This document shows positions 49,201-62,689 of a DNA stretch of 64,000 nt, one piece after another. Below the pieces are notes generated by a model, which did no database searches, was not told the DNA's origin, and saw only the letters and a program-made list of their open reading frames with translations. This DNA is from Eremophila alpestris peregrina (lineage: Eukaryota > Chordata > Aves > Passeriformes > Alaudidae): positions 2,111,344-2,175,343 of the forward strand of contig WMCF01000033.1 in assembly GCA_009792885.1 (NCBI GenBank), read 5' to 3'. The position numbers were made by a program, and so were the translations under genes. Numbering within the stretch: position 1 is the first letter of the stretch; the number at the start of each line of letters is the position of its first letter.

Positions 49201-50040
49201 TCAAGAGCACAAATTCATGGAAAACCAAGAGAAAATATTTGTTTGGACTGTACCCCTTTTCTCCTGTATCCCTTTTTTACTACATTTTGCAACTGTTAAC
49301 TGCACTGTTAGCTAATAAAGCCTCTTTGACTTAAGCAGTGTAACCTGAGTCTATGCCCAAGACATGTAAAAACAACAGCATGCAAAATAATCTGCAATGC
49401 CAGCAAGTGGCATTTTTACTAGTCCACTAGTTCCCACCTGGTGAGGAACACCAGCACTTCAAATCAGTTATGGCATAGCAAGTTCATAATGTGTTCTAGA
49501 TTTATTAGTTTGGAATAAAAATTATGAGTGGCATGAGAGAAAAGAAAATGAGGCAGAAAAAGGGATTGTAACAAGGCTCATACTGTGTTTTTGTCTTAAA
49601 ACAAGCAAACAAACAAACAAACCACAGTATGGAAACTGTCATACTAGTCAACAGAATCAAAACTCAAAATCCAGGATTTTCAAGTTGAGGTTTTTTTAGG
49701 TTTAAAATCAGTATTGCTTAGTTGTTGAAGGAAAAAAACAGCACTTTGGGATTTTAATAACCAGAGTTTTACACAGGCCTGTAAATTATTAAAAATAACA
49801 AGTTCTTTTGTTATTTTCAGTAGTATTAATTTAATAGCAGTTTTTAATAATAATATTATCTAATTTAGAGCAGTTACTTTCAACTGTTTGCAAGATTTTT
49901 TTAATGCTATGAACAAAATTTTCTGCCTTAGATCCTTATCATGCCATTTTAATCAGAATGTATCAGCTAATTTTGAGACTAATTCTACAGGAATGTATGT
50001 TTTACCAAGACCTTATCTTTAGAATTTCTTAACATCCTTT

Positions 50041-50060
50041 AAAAAAAAAAAAAAAAAAAA
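50041..50060. repeat. Poly-A run, 20 bases
   Basis: An uninterrupted run of 20 A residues in the MLLT10 intron. No retroelement body was recognised upstream of it. Confidence 0.95.
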
Positions 50061-50578
50061 GACATGCAAGAAAAAATCCTTCAAAAACTGATAAATTTAT
50101 GATGTCCCAAAAATCATAATTACAAATACCCAACAAATATCTAAAAAAACAGCTGAAATCTTACAGGATGCACCTTAGCAGCACATCTTTGAGGCTATTC
50201 CAAGTTTTAGCACTGTTCCAATAGCACAGCTGCTAACATGACTGAATAAGTGAGCAGACAAGATTTGGTCATACTTGCTCTCTTAACTACCAGTTTTAGT
50301 AAAACCTAATTTTTTAACTATTAATTTTTTTTCCTGCTACAGAGGTGCAAGCTTACCTTAGCTTATAACCTAGGATGATGGTTTTCTTTTAATCAGAACA
50401 TTACTCAAGAAATATACTGGCACACTCTTCATTTGAAGACTTCCATGGTCAAGAGGTTGGTAAACACTGAGAATGCATCCACAAGAGCCCAGTAAGCAGA
50501 GAGCACTCTGATGGAACTTCGCAGAAGTAAGTAGGTAAACCCTAACCCTTGACATATAATCAGTCATTTATGCTAAAT

Positions 50579-50640
50579 GGGAAGGGGGTGGGGGAGTAGG
50601 GAAAGAGATTTAAAAAGAAAAAAAAAAAAAAAAAAAAGGG
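50579..50640. repeat. Purine-rich tract with 20-A run
   Basis: GGGAAGGGGGTGGGGGAG-type sequence passing into an A20 run at 50618-50637 and then GGGG. About 62 bases, nearly all purine on the plus strand apart from a few T residues. Confidence 0.85.
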
Positions 50641-51559
50641 GTTGCTTCAAGGGGAGAACAACTGCATGCTAAACTAGGCTCTCCTGAGTGAATCTCTCCA
50701 AGTCAATATGGACCTTATGCACTAAAAGAAGATTCACTGAAGCAGTGGAGGACTTTCTTAAATCAATTAGAGGAGCTCACCTTTGCAGCTGTTAACCAAA
50801 ACTCACAATTTCAATCTCCCTGTGTTACCTCAAACCCAAGACTCTTTAAATGGTAGTACCTGTGACTAAGATCCTGACATGTAAATCTACGAGCACTTGA
50901 AAACAAGTTTGGTAGTGAGGCAAGACACACAATTCCTTTGCTTCTTTGGGGACGGAAAAAAAAAAAGCCCTGAAGGCAACTCACAAGAAACAAAGGCAAA
51001 GGAAGGACAGGAATTTTAAGCAGTTAACCTATGGAGGGCTCTCTAGTTCAGCTAAACAGTAAGAGAAGGTCCATCTCCTAGGGTTTACTTCTCTTTTTTT
51101 GTGACAACATGCTATAGTATTTCTCTTCCTGACTCATAAAATATGGGTTTTGTCCAATTGCTTTTTCAATCTGTTTATCTTCTGACAGAGGTTAACAAAA
51201 AGAAGTCATGGTGCACAACTCTTGCTTATTTAACTTCTCCATGTCAATTGATTTTACAGACCTTTGTCTTATCCCATCTCAGTGTCTCTTTTTGAGGCCA
51301 CGAGTCCCTTACTATTTACTCACTCCTTATAAAGATGTTCTTTGCCATTGTTCACTGCCATGGCTCTTCTTGTACCTCTTGTGGCACGTACCGTATCTGT
51401 TTTGAATAGGAACTGTCCCTTCCCTTTAACATTGATTTTATTTGCCCTCTTACCACCTTGTCAACACAGGCTGGTTGAGCTCTTTCAGCAGTTTGTGACA
51501 GCTAATCTTCATAATGGCTCATTGCATAACCCAGCATAATCAGCAAACTTGGGTGTGTG

Positions 51560-51810
51560 TTTCTCCTCCTTTCCCCAAACCATTTATGAATATGTGGAGT
51601 TGTACAAAAAGCCAAGTCTTTCCTAGACTCTGATGGCAAACCTCTCCTCTGTGAAAACTGGGCATCGACTTACTTGGGTTTTTTCAAAACTTTTAACCTG
51701 CTACTAAACTATGACACAACCCCTACCCTGAACTCCAAACTGTTCAATTTAAGTGTTGTCAGTGAGTTGGGGTGTGTAATGTTCTTTGGAAATGGAAAAA
51801 AAAAAAAACA
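51560..51810 (-). mobile_element. Ancient LINE reverse-transcriptase remnant
   Basis: On the plus strand, words such as TGAAAACTGGGCATCGACTTA, CTTTTAACCTGCTACTAAACT and GTGAGTTGGGGTGTGTAATG fall in the order of the inverted reverse-transcriptase region of an old CR1/L2-type LINE. In sense that region encodes FQKAFDKVPH...LLRKLSSHGI...SWI.NWLKDR. The minus-strand frame here reads FPKNITHPNS at the motif A position, so it is heavily decayed. Similar weak matches may continue left to about 51200. Confidence 0.45.
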
Positions 51811-52949
51811 ACTTCCTACTAAAGTACCAGTTCTTAAATTAATTTCTTTAAAGTAGTTTCTATCAATTTGTGCAAAAGAGGTACCACTCAATTTTGGGTA
51901 AAACAACCTTATTTCTTTAGAAAACCAGTCCAAATGAATGATGTAAAAATATGAACTGCCACCTATGAGAACAAATTGCTATTTGCTATTGAAATGTAAT
52001 CTGTGTTGGTCTTCACACAGCATTTCTGCTATCCACCTGCTTGTGCACACACACACATTAACCTTGGTTTTTTCATGTTTATATCCACTGTCTTAGATCA
52101 CTGTAGATAAATTACAAGTTCACTGCTTATAAGCACACAAAAGGATATATATTTGATATATTCATTGTAAGAGAGATTCCCATCAGAAAATGAAAAATGC
52201 AAGAAACAAGGAGTATGAAATCATCATGTATATTGTAGTATTCCTTCATACTTCAACAGTAATCACGGTGACTTTCTGCAACTATAACTTTGTACTCTCT
52301 TATCTTGATAAATGTAACCTTGTCCAACTTAAATTCATACAAAATACTATCATAAAGGTATTTTTTCTGGTTCATTACTTCAACTATGCCACCCTTCTGC
52401 ACTTCTCCCCTGCCTCCCTTATTCCTTCACCATCAAACATGAACTATGGATCTTCATTTGCATGACTTTTCAAATACAAAACTGTAACATATATGTAAAC
52501 ATTCATTTGTTACCAAGATGTCAGCCTTGGCCATCTCTCTGCCAGGGCTAGTTGTCCATTTGTTAAATCTCCCAAACAAACCACTCCTTAACTGATACCA
52601 TCATTTTTGCATAAAACACAGACAATATTACATATTTTGGTTTTTTGTAAGTCCTTTCTTATGTTCTGATAAAACACTGGTTAGAACACTGATTAACTGC
52701 AACCAGCATTTCTGCTACTAGTCATCATACAGTTATTATTAATAAGCACTTCCTCAGACTAGGTTTTAAAAAAAACTATGTGCTCTACAAATTAAGACTA
52801 GGAAATTCTATGGGAACTTTCAGCCACTACAACATTTCACAACAAACACAATGTTTATTAACCTATTTCCCAAACAAATCATGGTTTAACATTGAAATTA
52901 AGCAGGTCAGTAACATGGTTTTCTATCTTAAACTCTTGTGATGGTTTAC

Positions 52950-53128
52950 CTGAGTTGCAGCAACAACAGTAGTTACAGAAGGCGCAGTTGAAGGTGACAG
53001 AGCTCCCACTTGCTGCAAGTGGCCTGAAGCCTGCTGAGGTAAATGAGAACTGGAAACGGGAGTGCTAGATCCTGAGCCAGATACTGCATTTGGAAATGAT
53101 ACTGCTACATCATTGCTGCTAAAAATAC
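52950..53128 (-). CDS. MLLT10: MLLT10 exon: NDVAVSFP segment
   Basis: A 179-bp exon, the most upstream MLLT10 exon in the window. It completes a split Gly codon and reads IFSSNDVAVSFPNAVSGSG, then SSTPVSSSHLPQQASGHLQ, QVGALSPSTAPSVTTVV and AATQ, ending in phase 0. Human has IYNSNDVAVSFPNVVSGTG and SSTPVSSSHLPQQSSGHLQQ from memory. The acceptor is a T-rich run ending TTTCAG and the donor is CTCAG|GTAAAC on the minus strand. It is a Ser/Gln-rich linker between the N-terminal PHD/AT-hook part of AF10, outside this window, and OM-LZ. Confidence 0.96.
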
Positions 53129-56100
53129 CTGAAAAAAATTACAAAAACGATTACATGCATCTCTCTCTCTCCCCCTCCCTCTGTTCACTAGTAACCATGT
53201 AAATATGCAGTAGAAAATTTATCAAGACAAACAAGATCACTTAATATGTAATGCAGAAAGCTCCTGTGTAGAAATTCTAACCATGCTGATTGACAAAAGT
53301 GCTCTCATCATTTAACATTCTACAGTTCAGGGAACACACAGATTGATTCACTTTTAAGTTTTTGTAAAACATGTGTGATAAATCAAATATTTATGTGCAT
53401 TACAAACTGCTCAAATATTAACAGTGGCAGAATTTTTAGCTAAAATGCCTGCCTTCAACTGAGTCTGCTATCAGAGTTTGTTCTTTCAATGTATTACTGT
53501 TAAGAATGAAGTATTGGGCTATATAACTGACCACACACCATACAAATGGAAAAAATACTTTTTAACTTTAAAGTAAATGTTACTAAACAACATACATTTG
53601 TTCAAAACTGTAATTTTGGCAACTAATGATTGCTTGTGCTTTTTCAGAAAAATATTGAGAGCAAGTCTGAGGCCAAGGTACTCAGATTTGCCGACAGAAC
53701 TGGTGGTATTTCATTTATTCACCAACTCTAATTCCATCCATGATCTAAACGAATGCTTGACTAACATTTCTGCTAGAACAGCCAACAAATAAACGACTAA
53801 ACACGTTAACATTAGTCAGACTTGTAAGTTAGCAATTTTAATAGGAAGAGTTCACACCCCTCTGTGAAGCCATTACTTCTGTTCATCTACATGCAGGGTA
53901 AAGTTCATTATAGAGGTTGGGAAAAAAAACCCTACTGACCAGAAGCCCAGGACAAGAAGTAGTACCTGTCTATGAAACCGTTAGGCTCCACGTGCATTAG
54001 ATAAGTGAGCTGTCAGCTGGCCAAGGAATATCAAGCATGGTAGCACTGAACTGCAGTTAGAGGAAGAGTGCCACAGGGAGTAAACAGAAGTAGAATGAAC
54101 ATGGTTAGATCAAAAAAAGCAACAGAACTGAAATGCCAGTTAGAAGGCAAAGGGTGGAGCTAGTTTGTCACTCATACAAATAATGATTTGAAGAAGGCAG
54201 TGACAATAAGAAGATACGCAATGTTAAAACATCACTCGCCACCCAGATATCCCTCTGAGCACAGGCAGTCAAGGGAGACTAACATCATCCAAACCCACAC
54301 ATAATATGCAAACACTGATGCATCCTTAATTCCCTGACTCTATTAACTGTCAAGAAAAATGGAAGAGAAAATCAGCCAGACCCACTGGAGAAAGAAGATA
54401 GGAAAAAGCAGCTGAAGACACATCACGACACCTTTTTCCTGCCTAACCAAGGCTAGTGACTTCTCCCCAGTCTCTGCAGAGGAATTCCATACCTGCTCTG
54501 CTTTCCTAATGTTCTTGTACCTTTTTCCATCTAGCACACCTCCCCATCCTTGGCTTTTTTTGGTCACCATCCCCAAAACCTACAGTTACAGCAGGTAAGA
54601 TCCTTGAAGTGTTCACTTTGCTACGATCTTCTTCCAGTTCTACCTGGACCATCTAACTAGATAGCACATTTCATGAATCCTGCTCTAATTCATCCCTACA
54701 CACCAACAAAATGGACATGATTAACAAAGAGCCTTGCTACTGAGTCTACTCTTAAGTGTTACATAACTACAACCACAAAAACTGAACTATAACCCAGGTC
54801 CTCAAAAGATTTTTTCAATTTGCTTTTAATCAACAATTTCAAATTAATAAAAATGATGAGATTTGACCCTTTGTTTTCTGAATGCAGTAAAACAATTAAA
54901 TATACAAACCTTCTTGAAAATATGAGATTCTCATAAATTATCAAGGCTTCAGGAACCATAAATTTTAAGAATAAAAATAATGAAATATCACAACACCTGT
55001 GAGTAAACCATAACAGCTCATCACCACAAACACTATCACTCTCATAAAACATCAACAGCAATGAGAGGAGAAAACAAAATTTTTGGTGAGAGACAAGTAC
55101 TAAAAAGTACTAAATTTTGCCAGAAAGGGAAAACAACTCCAACATTTTAAAGCTATTATAGATTTTTTTTTAATTTTAATTTTAAATCTCTAAAAATCTT
55201 ACGTATTTAATAACTGCAGAGCTTCTGCTGCTTCTATTTTAATGATAAGGTTTATTCTTCCTCTTAAAAATAAAATTCTGGAATACAAGCAGATAGTTAT
55301 GAAATCATAGGCAAAAGAATATTCCAAAAGAAAGAAAAGCAGCAAACAGGTTTGCCAGTGGAATGAGGTAAGCTAATATTTGTTGCCAGTTGTTATAGTA
55401 GTATTAAAACCACTATTTGTTGCTGTTGCAAAATAGAGGACAAATATGGCCTATCAGCACACTCCTTTTGGGATAAGTTTTTCCATTTAGCAATCCCTTA
55501 CTTAACACATAAATACATGCACCTTCTGGAACTAGTCATGCAAGCAAGATACTATTCCATGCAGCATTCAAATAAGAACTGTTAGGCTGAACATTCAAAT
55601 AAATTCTTGATTTTCACACTGTTTCAAAAATACTGTATAAAAAGCTATGTGTATATCATATTAGAAAGCCAAGACAATGCATATTTGAAATGTCTCTAAC
55701 ATACTAAGTTGTCCTTTGGGGTTTGGGGAGAAATAAATCACTTTCTGGATCAGGAGGAATGACAACGAAGACCTCAGCAAATCTCTGTAAACTACATTAA
55801 TGTTTAAAACAAACAAACCACCCTGAAGTCCTTCCCATACTACTGAAAAGCCAAAGAGCTGTAACTTGTGATGAATGGCATTGTGTAATTTGCCAGCACC
55901 ACAAATAGCATGGCCAAACACAATCCTGAGCATTAAGCAGAACACAATTCTTCAGCTGCCGGTGGAAATGGACACGTGACACTGTTCAGGTGAAGCCTGA
56001 CTGTGCATGACACCACTAACACAGCTGCAAACATGGACTTCAGGTTCTAACACATCAAATGCACATGGAGCCTACACTGCTGGCTCAAAAGGCTTAACAA

Positions 56101-58765
56101 AAAGGCAACTGCAAAAGAAAAAGAAGTATCTCTAGCCAGCAAGTAACTGCCTGCTTAGCACAGAAAGGTAGTGCTAGAGAGGAGGGAACTCATCAGATAA
56201 TGCAGACTGGAAAAAATGCATTCCTTATGCACCATCAATGACAAATTCGGTAACAGAGGATATAAAAGCACTTCAAGAATAGTAAAAAACAAAATAGCCT
56301 CAAATCAAAACTAGCAATATAGACCAGGTGGCACACAGAACAATTTTAGTGGTGTTATTCAAAATCTCAAAAGTAAGTAGCTCCATGAGCAGAGGAGTTA
56401 ACAGAACTGATTAAATCCTGGATTTAGTGTTGCATCTCACAGATGACATCAATACACTGAGCTTTCCCACCACAATTTCTGTATCTAGCTATGAAATCCT
56501 TATTTTGTTATTTTCTAGTACTACAGCCCCCTCCGTTATTCAGCTCTCTTACATTCCCATCTTATGCTGGTGACTGCCGAGTTCAGCAAGAGAGAAAAAA
56601 CAGGCCCTGGTTGGTTACTCTTGTACCCATACACCATCCATTCTTATTACACAAACACATGTGTTTTAGACTTCTTTTTCTGTAAACTGGACAATGGACT
56701 AAAAGCTTACTGTGGGCTGAAATCTAGAGAGACAACATCTGCACTGCTTCCTTAGGAATCTCATCAAATTCTCTCCCTAAAGCTGTATTTTCTTTTGTAG
56801 GTCAGAAATTTGAAACTATTGCAACAATTCTGAAAAGAGGAAGTTATCTGAGATATCTGTCGTAGGTTGCTCATCTTAGCATTTTGTCAAAACTTCAGGA
56901 ATAAGAAGAATATGGCCAAAGAGGCTACTTTTCAAATGTAAACTTGCAGGCCCACTGAAGTTGCACAGAACCTTCCTACTTGGGGGAGGACAGATGGGCA
57001 TGGGGTTGGGAAAACAACCTCAAGGGCATTCATAGTAGAAACTGCAGAAATGAAAGGAAATTCTGAGTTATAAGAACAAGAACTTCTTTACACAAACTGA
57101 AGCTATAAACCCATTTTCAGTATGTTCACTTCATGTGGTAATCTCAAATACTCTCCCCTAAACCCATGGCAACTTCCTACACAGTGCAAAATGAAAAAGT
57201 GCCTTTGCATGAAGCAGTCCATTCATTAATAACTCAACATGTACGAAAAACTAAGCTCCATGACACAAGAAAGGACATGTTCTATTCCAGTACAATGTTA
57301 ATAGTAGAAGTGCCCCACTATATTATTTTGTAATATGATCATAAACAGAAATGAATCTAACACAAAACAGAAGCAAAGAAAAATGGGTTATTTTTGACAG
57401 TTGTCAAAGGAGAAAAAAGTTGCACTTGAAACTGCCAAGGCAGCAACAATATTTCACTTAAATTTATGAGATAATGAGCTTGGATGCTAGAGCTAATCTG
57501 TTTCCTTCATGAAGAAATCTGAAATCTAAGAATCAAATAATCACACTATTTTCCTGCTGGTGATGAGGACAGTGGTAGAGTTCACTTTCAGATAGGTTTC
57601 TACAAGACTGCAGTAATAGTTCTAGAGGTGAAAGTTACTGATCTGCAGCTGGATAACAAGCTACATTTGTAGCCCTTTAGTGACTGGGCATCCTTTTTTG
57701 AAGGAGGCACAGCAGCCTGTCACAGATCAACAGTCAATGGCTTCCTTTCACAAAGGGCATTCTGACCGCTCTCCATAACTGAAGTAGAAGTTAAAAAACC
57801 CCACAGACTCAAAATACCCAAAGAATACACATTGTTGGGGCTAGAGGGGAGGAGGGAAGATACAAAGTACAAGTGTACATATTTTCAAAAACTGTTTTTT
57901 TAACTGTTCTGAAACAGTTGTTCCAGTTTCATACCTAGTGACAGAAGGCAGACTGACACAATTATTCCCTTTGAGAATACTCTGTAGAGTGGATTTATAG
58001 TCAAAGACCAAAATACTTGACAAGAACCTTGACACAACTGAGGAACGCAATCCAGCACAACAATATGACATATATATGGTGAATCCATGATCATATCACT
58101 GACATATACAGCAAAGACCTGAATTAACAATTAACCCCAAATCCTTGGCAGCTCAGCCAGCAAAAGATGTTCAGGTAATTTCTTCTGTCTACTCCCAACC
58201 CTCATGGGTTAAACCCCATGATTGTACAGCTATCTAAAATCAACCAAAAATGTGTTCAGCAACAGAGTGGGGGAGAAGGATCAGAACAGATCCATGTGGT
58301 ACTGAAATGGTGTACTGTGTTCAGCTAGTCCCACCTGCTAGAGTGAACAGTGGCATTTTACACTTGATTCCATGTTCATTGATGACCAGTCATGTTCCCA
58401 CTTTGAATTAATCCAAGACCTGTCTTCCACTGCTGCCCTCCACTGCAGAAGGGCTCAAACCCACATTTTTCACAGCCCACCCAAGATGAATTTTCACTCA
58501 GAGAAAAGGTCTGAATGTGACACAAGGAGAGAGCTGAATGACATGCTAGACTGGGCAGACAGGGAGAACCAGACTGTTTTTCTGTCTCACATATTATATC
58601 CATCTCTAACAGTGAACAGTAACAGCAATGTAAGGAAAACTACAAAAAAAGGGCAAGCATGAAGTAATACTTGCCTCAAATGTTCTCCCAGCCTCTAGAA
58701 ATCTATAATGTGTGAATTTTGAGTGTGAGGAATGGTCTTTGTAACTATCAGCCTTAAATATGCTT

Positions 58766-58803
58766 GCAGCCTTGCCCAAATGATGCAGCCTTGCCCAAAT
58801 GAA
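58766..58803. repeat. 19-bp tandem duplication
   Basis: GCAGCCTTGCCCAAATGAT repeated head to tail (58766-58784 and 58785-58803), the second copy differing only at the last base. The near-identity suggests a recent slippage event. Confidence 0.92.
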
Positions 58804-60354
58804 TATCTTCCAATCCCCTCTGAACAGCTGAAACTTTTCATAAGGGATCTCATGGCAAAGCTACACGTTAGTTAAACTGAACAGTCTTTTTCTGGGATGG
58901 AGGATGGCTGACACAGGGACGAAACTCCACTTGTTTCCTCCAGATGTTCTGACTTTTCACAATAATCTCTGAAAAGCTTTATAACTGCCTGTTTACATTT
59001 CACAATTAATTCAGCTTTATGAAGTAGGACATGTTAAGAATTTCATGCTTGTTCTACCATGAGTAGAAATGTTTTAAAGTACTCTTCTAGAATAGAATGC
59101 TAAGATAAAGAGCTCCATGATCATATCTGAGACACATACACTCATAACCACAAGGGTGCCACAGCAGAGAAAGATCTTTGTAAAAGAGAAAGTTAAACAG
59201 ATACATAAGAACAATTGATAAATACCTTAACTTTTTAAGGTTTGAAGTTCAAGATGTTCACTTTTATAGCGGTGAGCCAATACACACAAGCCTAAGTTAC
59301 TTAACAAACTAGCACCTAAGTAGTTTTAGGTTCACTTAATGAGTATTCATGAATAGGAGCATGACTTGTGATCAACATTTCTTAACGATTTGAGAAAATT
59401 TACTGTGTTTGCTTAAGATCTCTGAAAACAGCATAGCTTCAAACCATTCTGACAGCAATTCACCTCAGTGCTGGATGGTGAGTCTCTGGAAGCACTAGAT
59501 TCCTCTTCACTGTGAACATAATAGAGTCCTTTATGGGAGTTTCTCCCTTTTGGATTCCAGTGATCTGAGGCTGGTGTCTTCAAAGGGAGGGGGCAGGGGG
59601 AAGATGGGGCAGCTGTTGCCCTAATTTCTGAAGGCCTACAAATAGGTGTCATTAGAAACAGTTACAGCTTTCAAGTGGTATTCTACAACCTCATGGTCAG
59701 ATAGCTACACTTAAGACTTCAATATCTGACAACCGAACAGTAATTACTCAGTACTTGGAAATGTGCATACAGAACTACTTTAGGCTGACTTCTTAATTTG
59801 CCCTTCTCTTGTTCTTCATTTTTATCAATTTAGAAGGTTTAGCTGAGCACTACTGTCTCCATGCTTCAATATGGGCAGATGCCTTTTTATCAACACTGAA
59901 AACCTCTGCCCAAGTTGGACTAGATTAAAAAATTGTAATTCACGCTCAGTACAGATTCTGTTTAGTTCAGGTTATCTTGTTTAAAAAAATCATACCATTT
60001 ATACTGAATTTTGCCTGCACTGATGGAGAGGCCAAGGCTACAGAACTGAAGTTTCTTTGGAAACATGATGTCTTCTTAAAACAATCACAGCACTGAGACT
60101 GGCACAATGGATGTCTGTTCTGTATTATGAATCTCCTCACTGCAACTCAAAAATCAGCATAAGACAGGACAATCAATAATGAAGACCTAAAACCAGCAAC
60201 AGGAGTATGAAATAAAACAGACAGAAGACAGCGATCAAGAATTGAAGTAACTTCAGAAAGGCAACCAGCTATCTCTAACATAAAATAATCATTGCTTCTC
60301 ATAGTCCTTTTTAAAGTATGCACTAAAACTGCCAAGAGGTAAGTATGCTCTGTA

Positions 60355-60366
60355 TGTATATATATA

Positions 60367-60402
<36 letters not shown>
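60355..60402. repeat. TA dinucleotide microsatellite
   Basis: About 48 bases of alternating T and A, interrupted once by GCA near 60368. Self-complementary and likely length-variable. Confidence 0.95.
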
Positions 60403-60403
<1 letters not shown>

Positions 60404-62689
60404 TCTTTTTCAGACCCATGGAAGAAGAGACAAGACTGCAAGGTCAAGTCAAAGAAGTTTTACTGTAAGATCCAGAGTACAACTTGGAAGGACAAAGCAC
60501 ATTGTTATCACACAGTGAACAGCAGTGACAACTTTACATCTCTCAGCTGCAGATTTTGTGGATTTTAGAAAAAGGTTTTGAAAAAAGCATGAAATATATA
60601 AGAAGTTGTCTATACAACTGCAAAACATAGCACTGAATATACCAAGTCTATAACTGGCAAAACTGCAGTGTGCCACTGTCTGCCTTGAAGTGTCTTGGCT
60701 CCTTTCTATTAAGACAGGCATCTTAATGGAACAGCTTTCACAACTCCATTTTCTAGTCCTCTTCTTTAGGACCAGATTCTTTCAAACCAGTTCAATATTT
60801 TAGCTATTATCTTTCCTACTTCAGAGTTTGTCAGCACCAAATTTCAACTGACAGGGTTTGCCCACCTTTATAGCAGAACTATTAATAATAAACCTCTCTA
60901 CTACAAACTTGTATTTGTTTTCTTTTTGGTACTTTATTGCTGAAGTACCTAGCTTAAACTCAGTGCAATGAAAAAACAAGCTCCTCACACAGAGTCCATC
61001 AAAACTCTTACTAACAGTGACATTTACAATCCTCAGCATTGTCCTGACACATAATCTGAATATGCTGTTGGAGTAAACTATCTTCCTTTATTTAAATATT
61101 TATCTCAAGTTTTAATACTTTCTTTTCATCCTATATAAACACACATGCTGTTCTTCTTGCTGTTCATATTATCAAAATTTCTACCTACCCTGATTTCACC
61201 CAGATGCATGCTTCTGAAAAAACAAGAACTCTGCAATACCAGGATGGGAGGAGGGAGGGAAGGAAAGAAAAGCAATACTGGGGGGACAAAGCAACCAACT
61301 TAAACTGAGACGGTATCATAAAATATCACACCACCACCCCACCACCCCAAAAGAAGGTAATCAGATGATAAATCCTGTCCAAGCACCAATCTAAAACAAA
61401 CATGTAGCTACCATTATGCTGTTCCACAACAGTAAGTTATATAATGCATTACTACTGTTTGGCAACATTTGCCCTTCCAACTCTCTATGCCATTAGTTTA
61501 AAAAACCAGAAGTGCAAGAAGTCACAAATGGCATTCCATCAATTTCTATTTTGCACCCTCTTGGCAATCTCTACCTCTTCAACATTAAACAGCAAAAAGG
61601 CTCTGCTTATAAAACAGCTGAAACTCACCAAGTCCAAATTCAGCACACTTTGTCAGATACCCTTCAGATGTTTTATTTTTGTTCAGAAAAATGGTGAGCT
61701 TGCTTTCCTTCATCTCAAAGCTGGTTCAGAGCACTGTATACCTGGGAGAGTGAGAGGGAAACCCTATATCAAAAGGAAAAAAAGCTAAACCTATTTTACT
61801 AAAGCAAAGCAAATCTAGAGAAATTTCAGTATTTCTCACCACATGTAGACTATGAAACATTAACTTAATGTAATATTAAAATTTTTATTATTTAAGAGAC
61901 CCACCACTCTAGACATCTGCCTAACAGGTGTAATTCATGGCTCTGACAGTGTGAAAAGCAAAAGTTCTATAAAACCGTAATGACTGCCAGCTTAAAATGC
62001 AAAAAACTTGACCATGCAAAGTTTCAAACATTTAAATTCTTTTACAAATGCTGAATTTCAAGTCAATACAATTAGCAATGCATACAGCACTGCTCTTCTA
62101 ACGTGCACAGCAGTAAGAAAACTTCTATTTGTGGCTGGCACAAATTGATAAAAATTTCCAATTTTTATTAACAGATCACCTGACACCAATTAAATATAAC
62201 ATTGAGAAATAAACTTGATAATCTTCAAAATTAGCCTAATGAGAGAGTTTTAAATCTTCCAGTGACTTGGGAATACAGCTATGATTGTTTCCTACAAACT
62301 AACAATAGCCTTGAAAAAGTAAACCAAACTAATTTAATAAGGTATTTCATTTCCACTGGCTATGAGTGAATACAGAAACAGGGGTACAAAGCCAATGCTG
62401 AATACTAAAGGGAAACAGCCATTAGATACATTAAAGATTCAATATTGCTCCCTCTGAAACTGATAGTTCTGTTATCAGTGACACAAATGAGCAGCATCAG
62501 GCTGTCAGAACAAAGAATGGACAAAACAAGGCTGCCTTCACATGCATTACTTGTAGTAATTTAAGTAGTCAGGAAGGGAAGTGGGAGAATGCCTGAGGTA
62601 GACACCACTATAACACACCTATGAATGGAGCACAGAAGAAGGACTAGAAAACACTATTCACAAAATTAAAGAAAAGAATCTCAGAACTG

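Larger units (their letters stand above)
37614..52949 (-). other. MLLT10: MLLT10 intron, 15.3 kb
   Basis: Long AT-rich intron without recognisable exons. It holds a G/T-rich tract at 44066-44137, an ancient LINE remnant at 45545-45790, an A/C-rich tract at 45986-46075, two perfect palindromes (41178-41199 and 46231-46250), 20-A runs at 50041-50060 and 50618-50637, and an ancient LINE reverse-transcriptase remnant at 51560-51810. I see nothing else to name. Confidence 0.8.

Noticed and set aside
50041..50060. Poly-A run considered as the tail of a processed pseudogene or SINE.
   Set aside because: No gene-like or SINE-like body and no target-site duplication could be seen next to it.
59413..59652. 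Exon-like minus-strand frame containing SEEESSASRDSPSSTE, followed by GAG|GTGAAT.
   Set aside because: It ends in phase 0 at that donor, whereas the next exon (53128) needs one leftover base. It resembles no MLLT10 segment I know, and its acceptor side is unconvincing.
60147..60419. Minus-strand frame with an Ile-Tyr repeat.
   Set aside because: Produced by translating the TA microsatellite.
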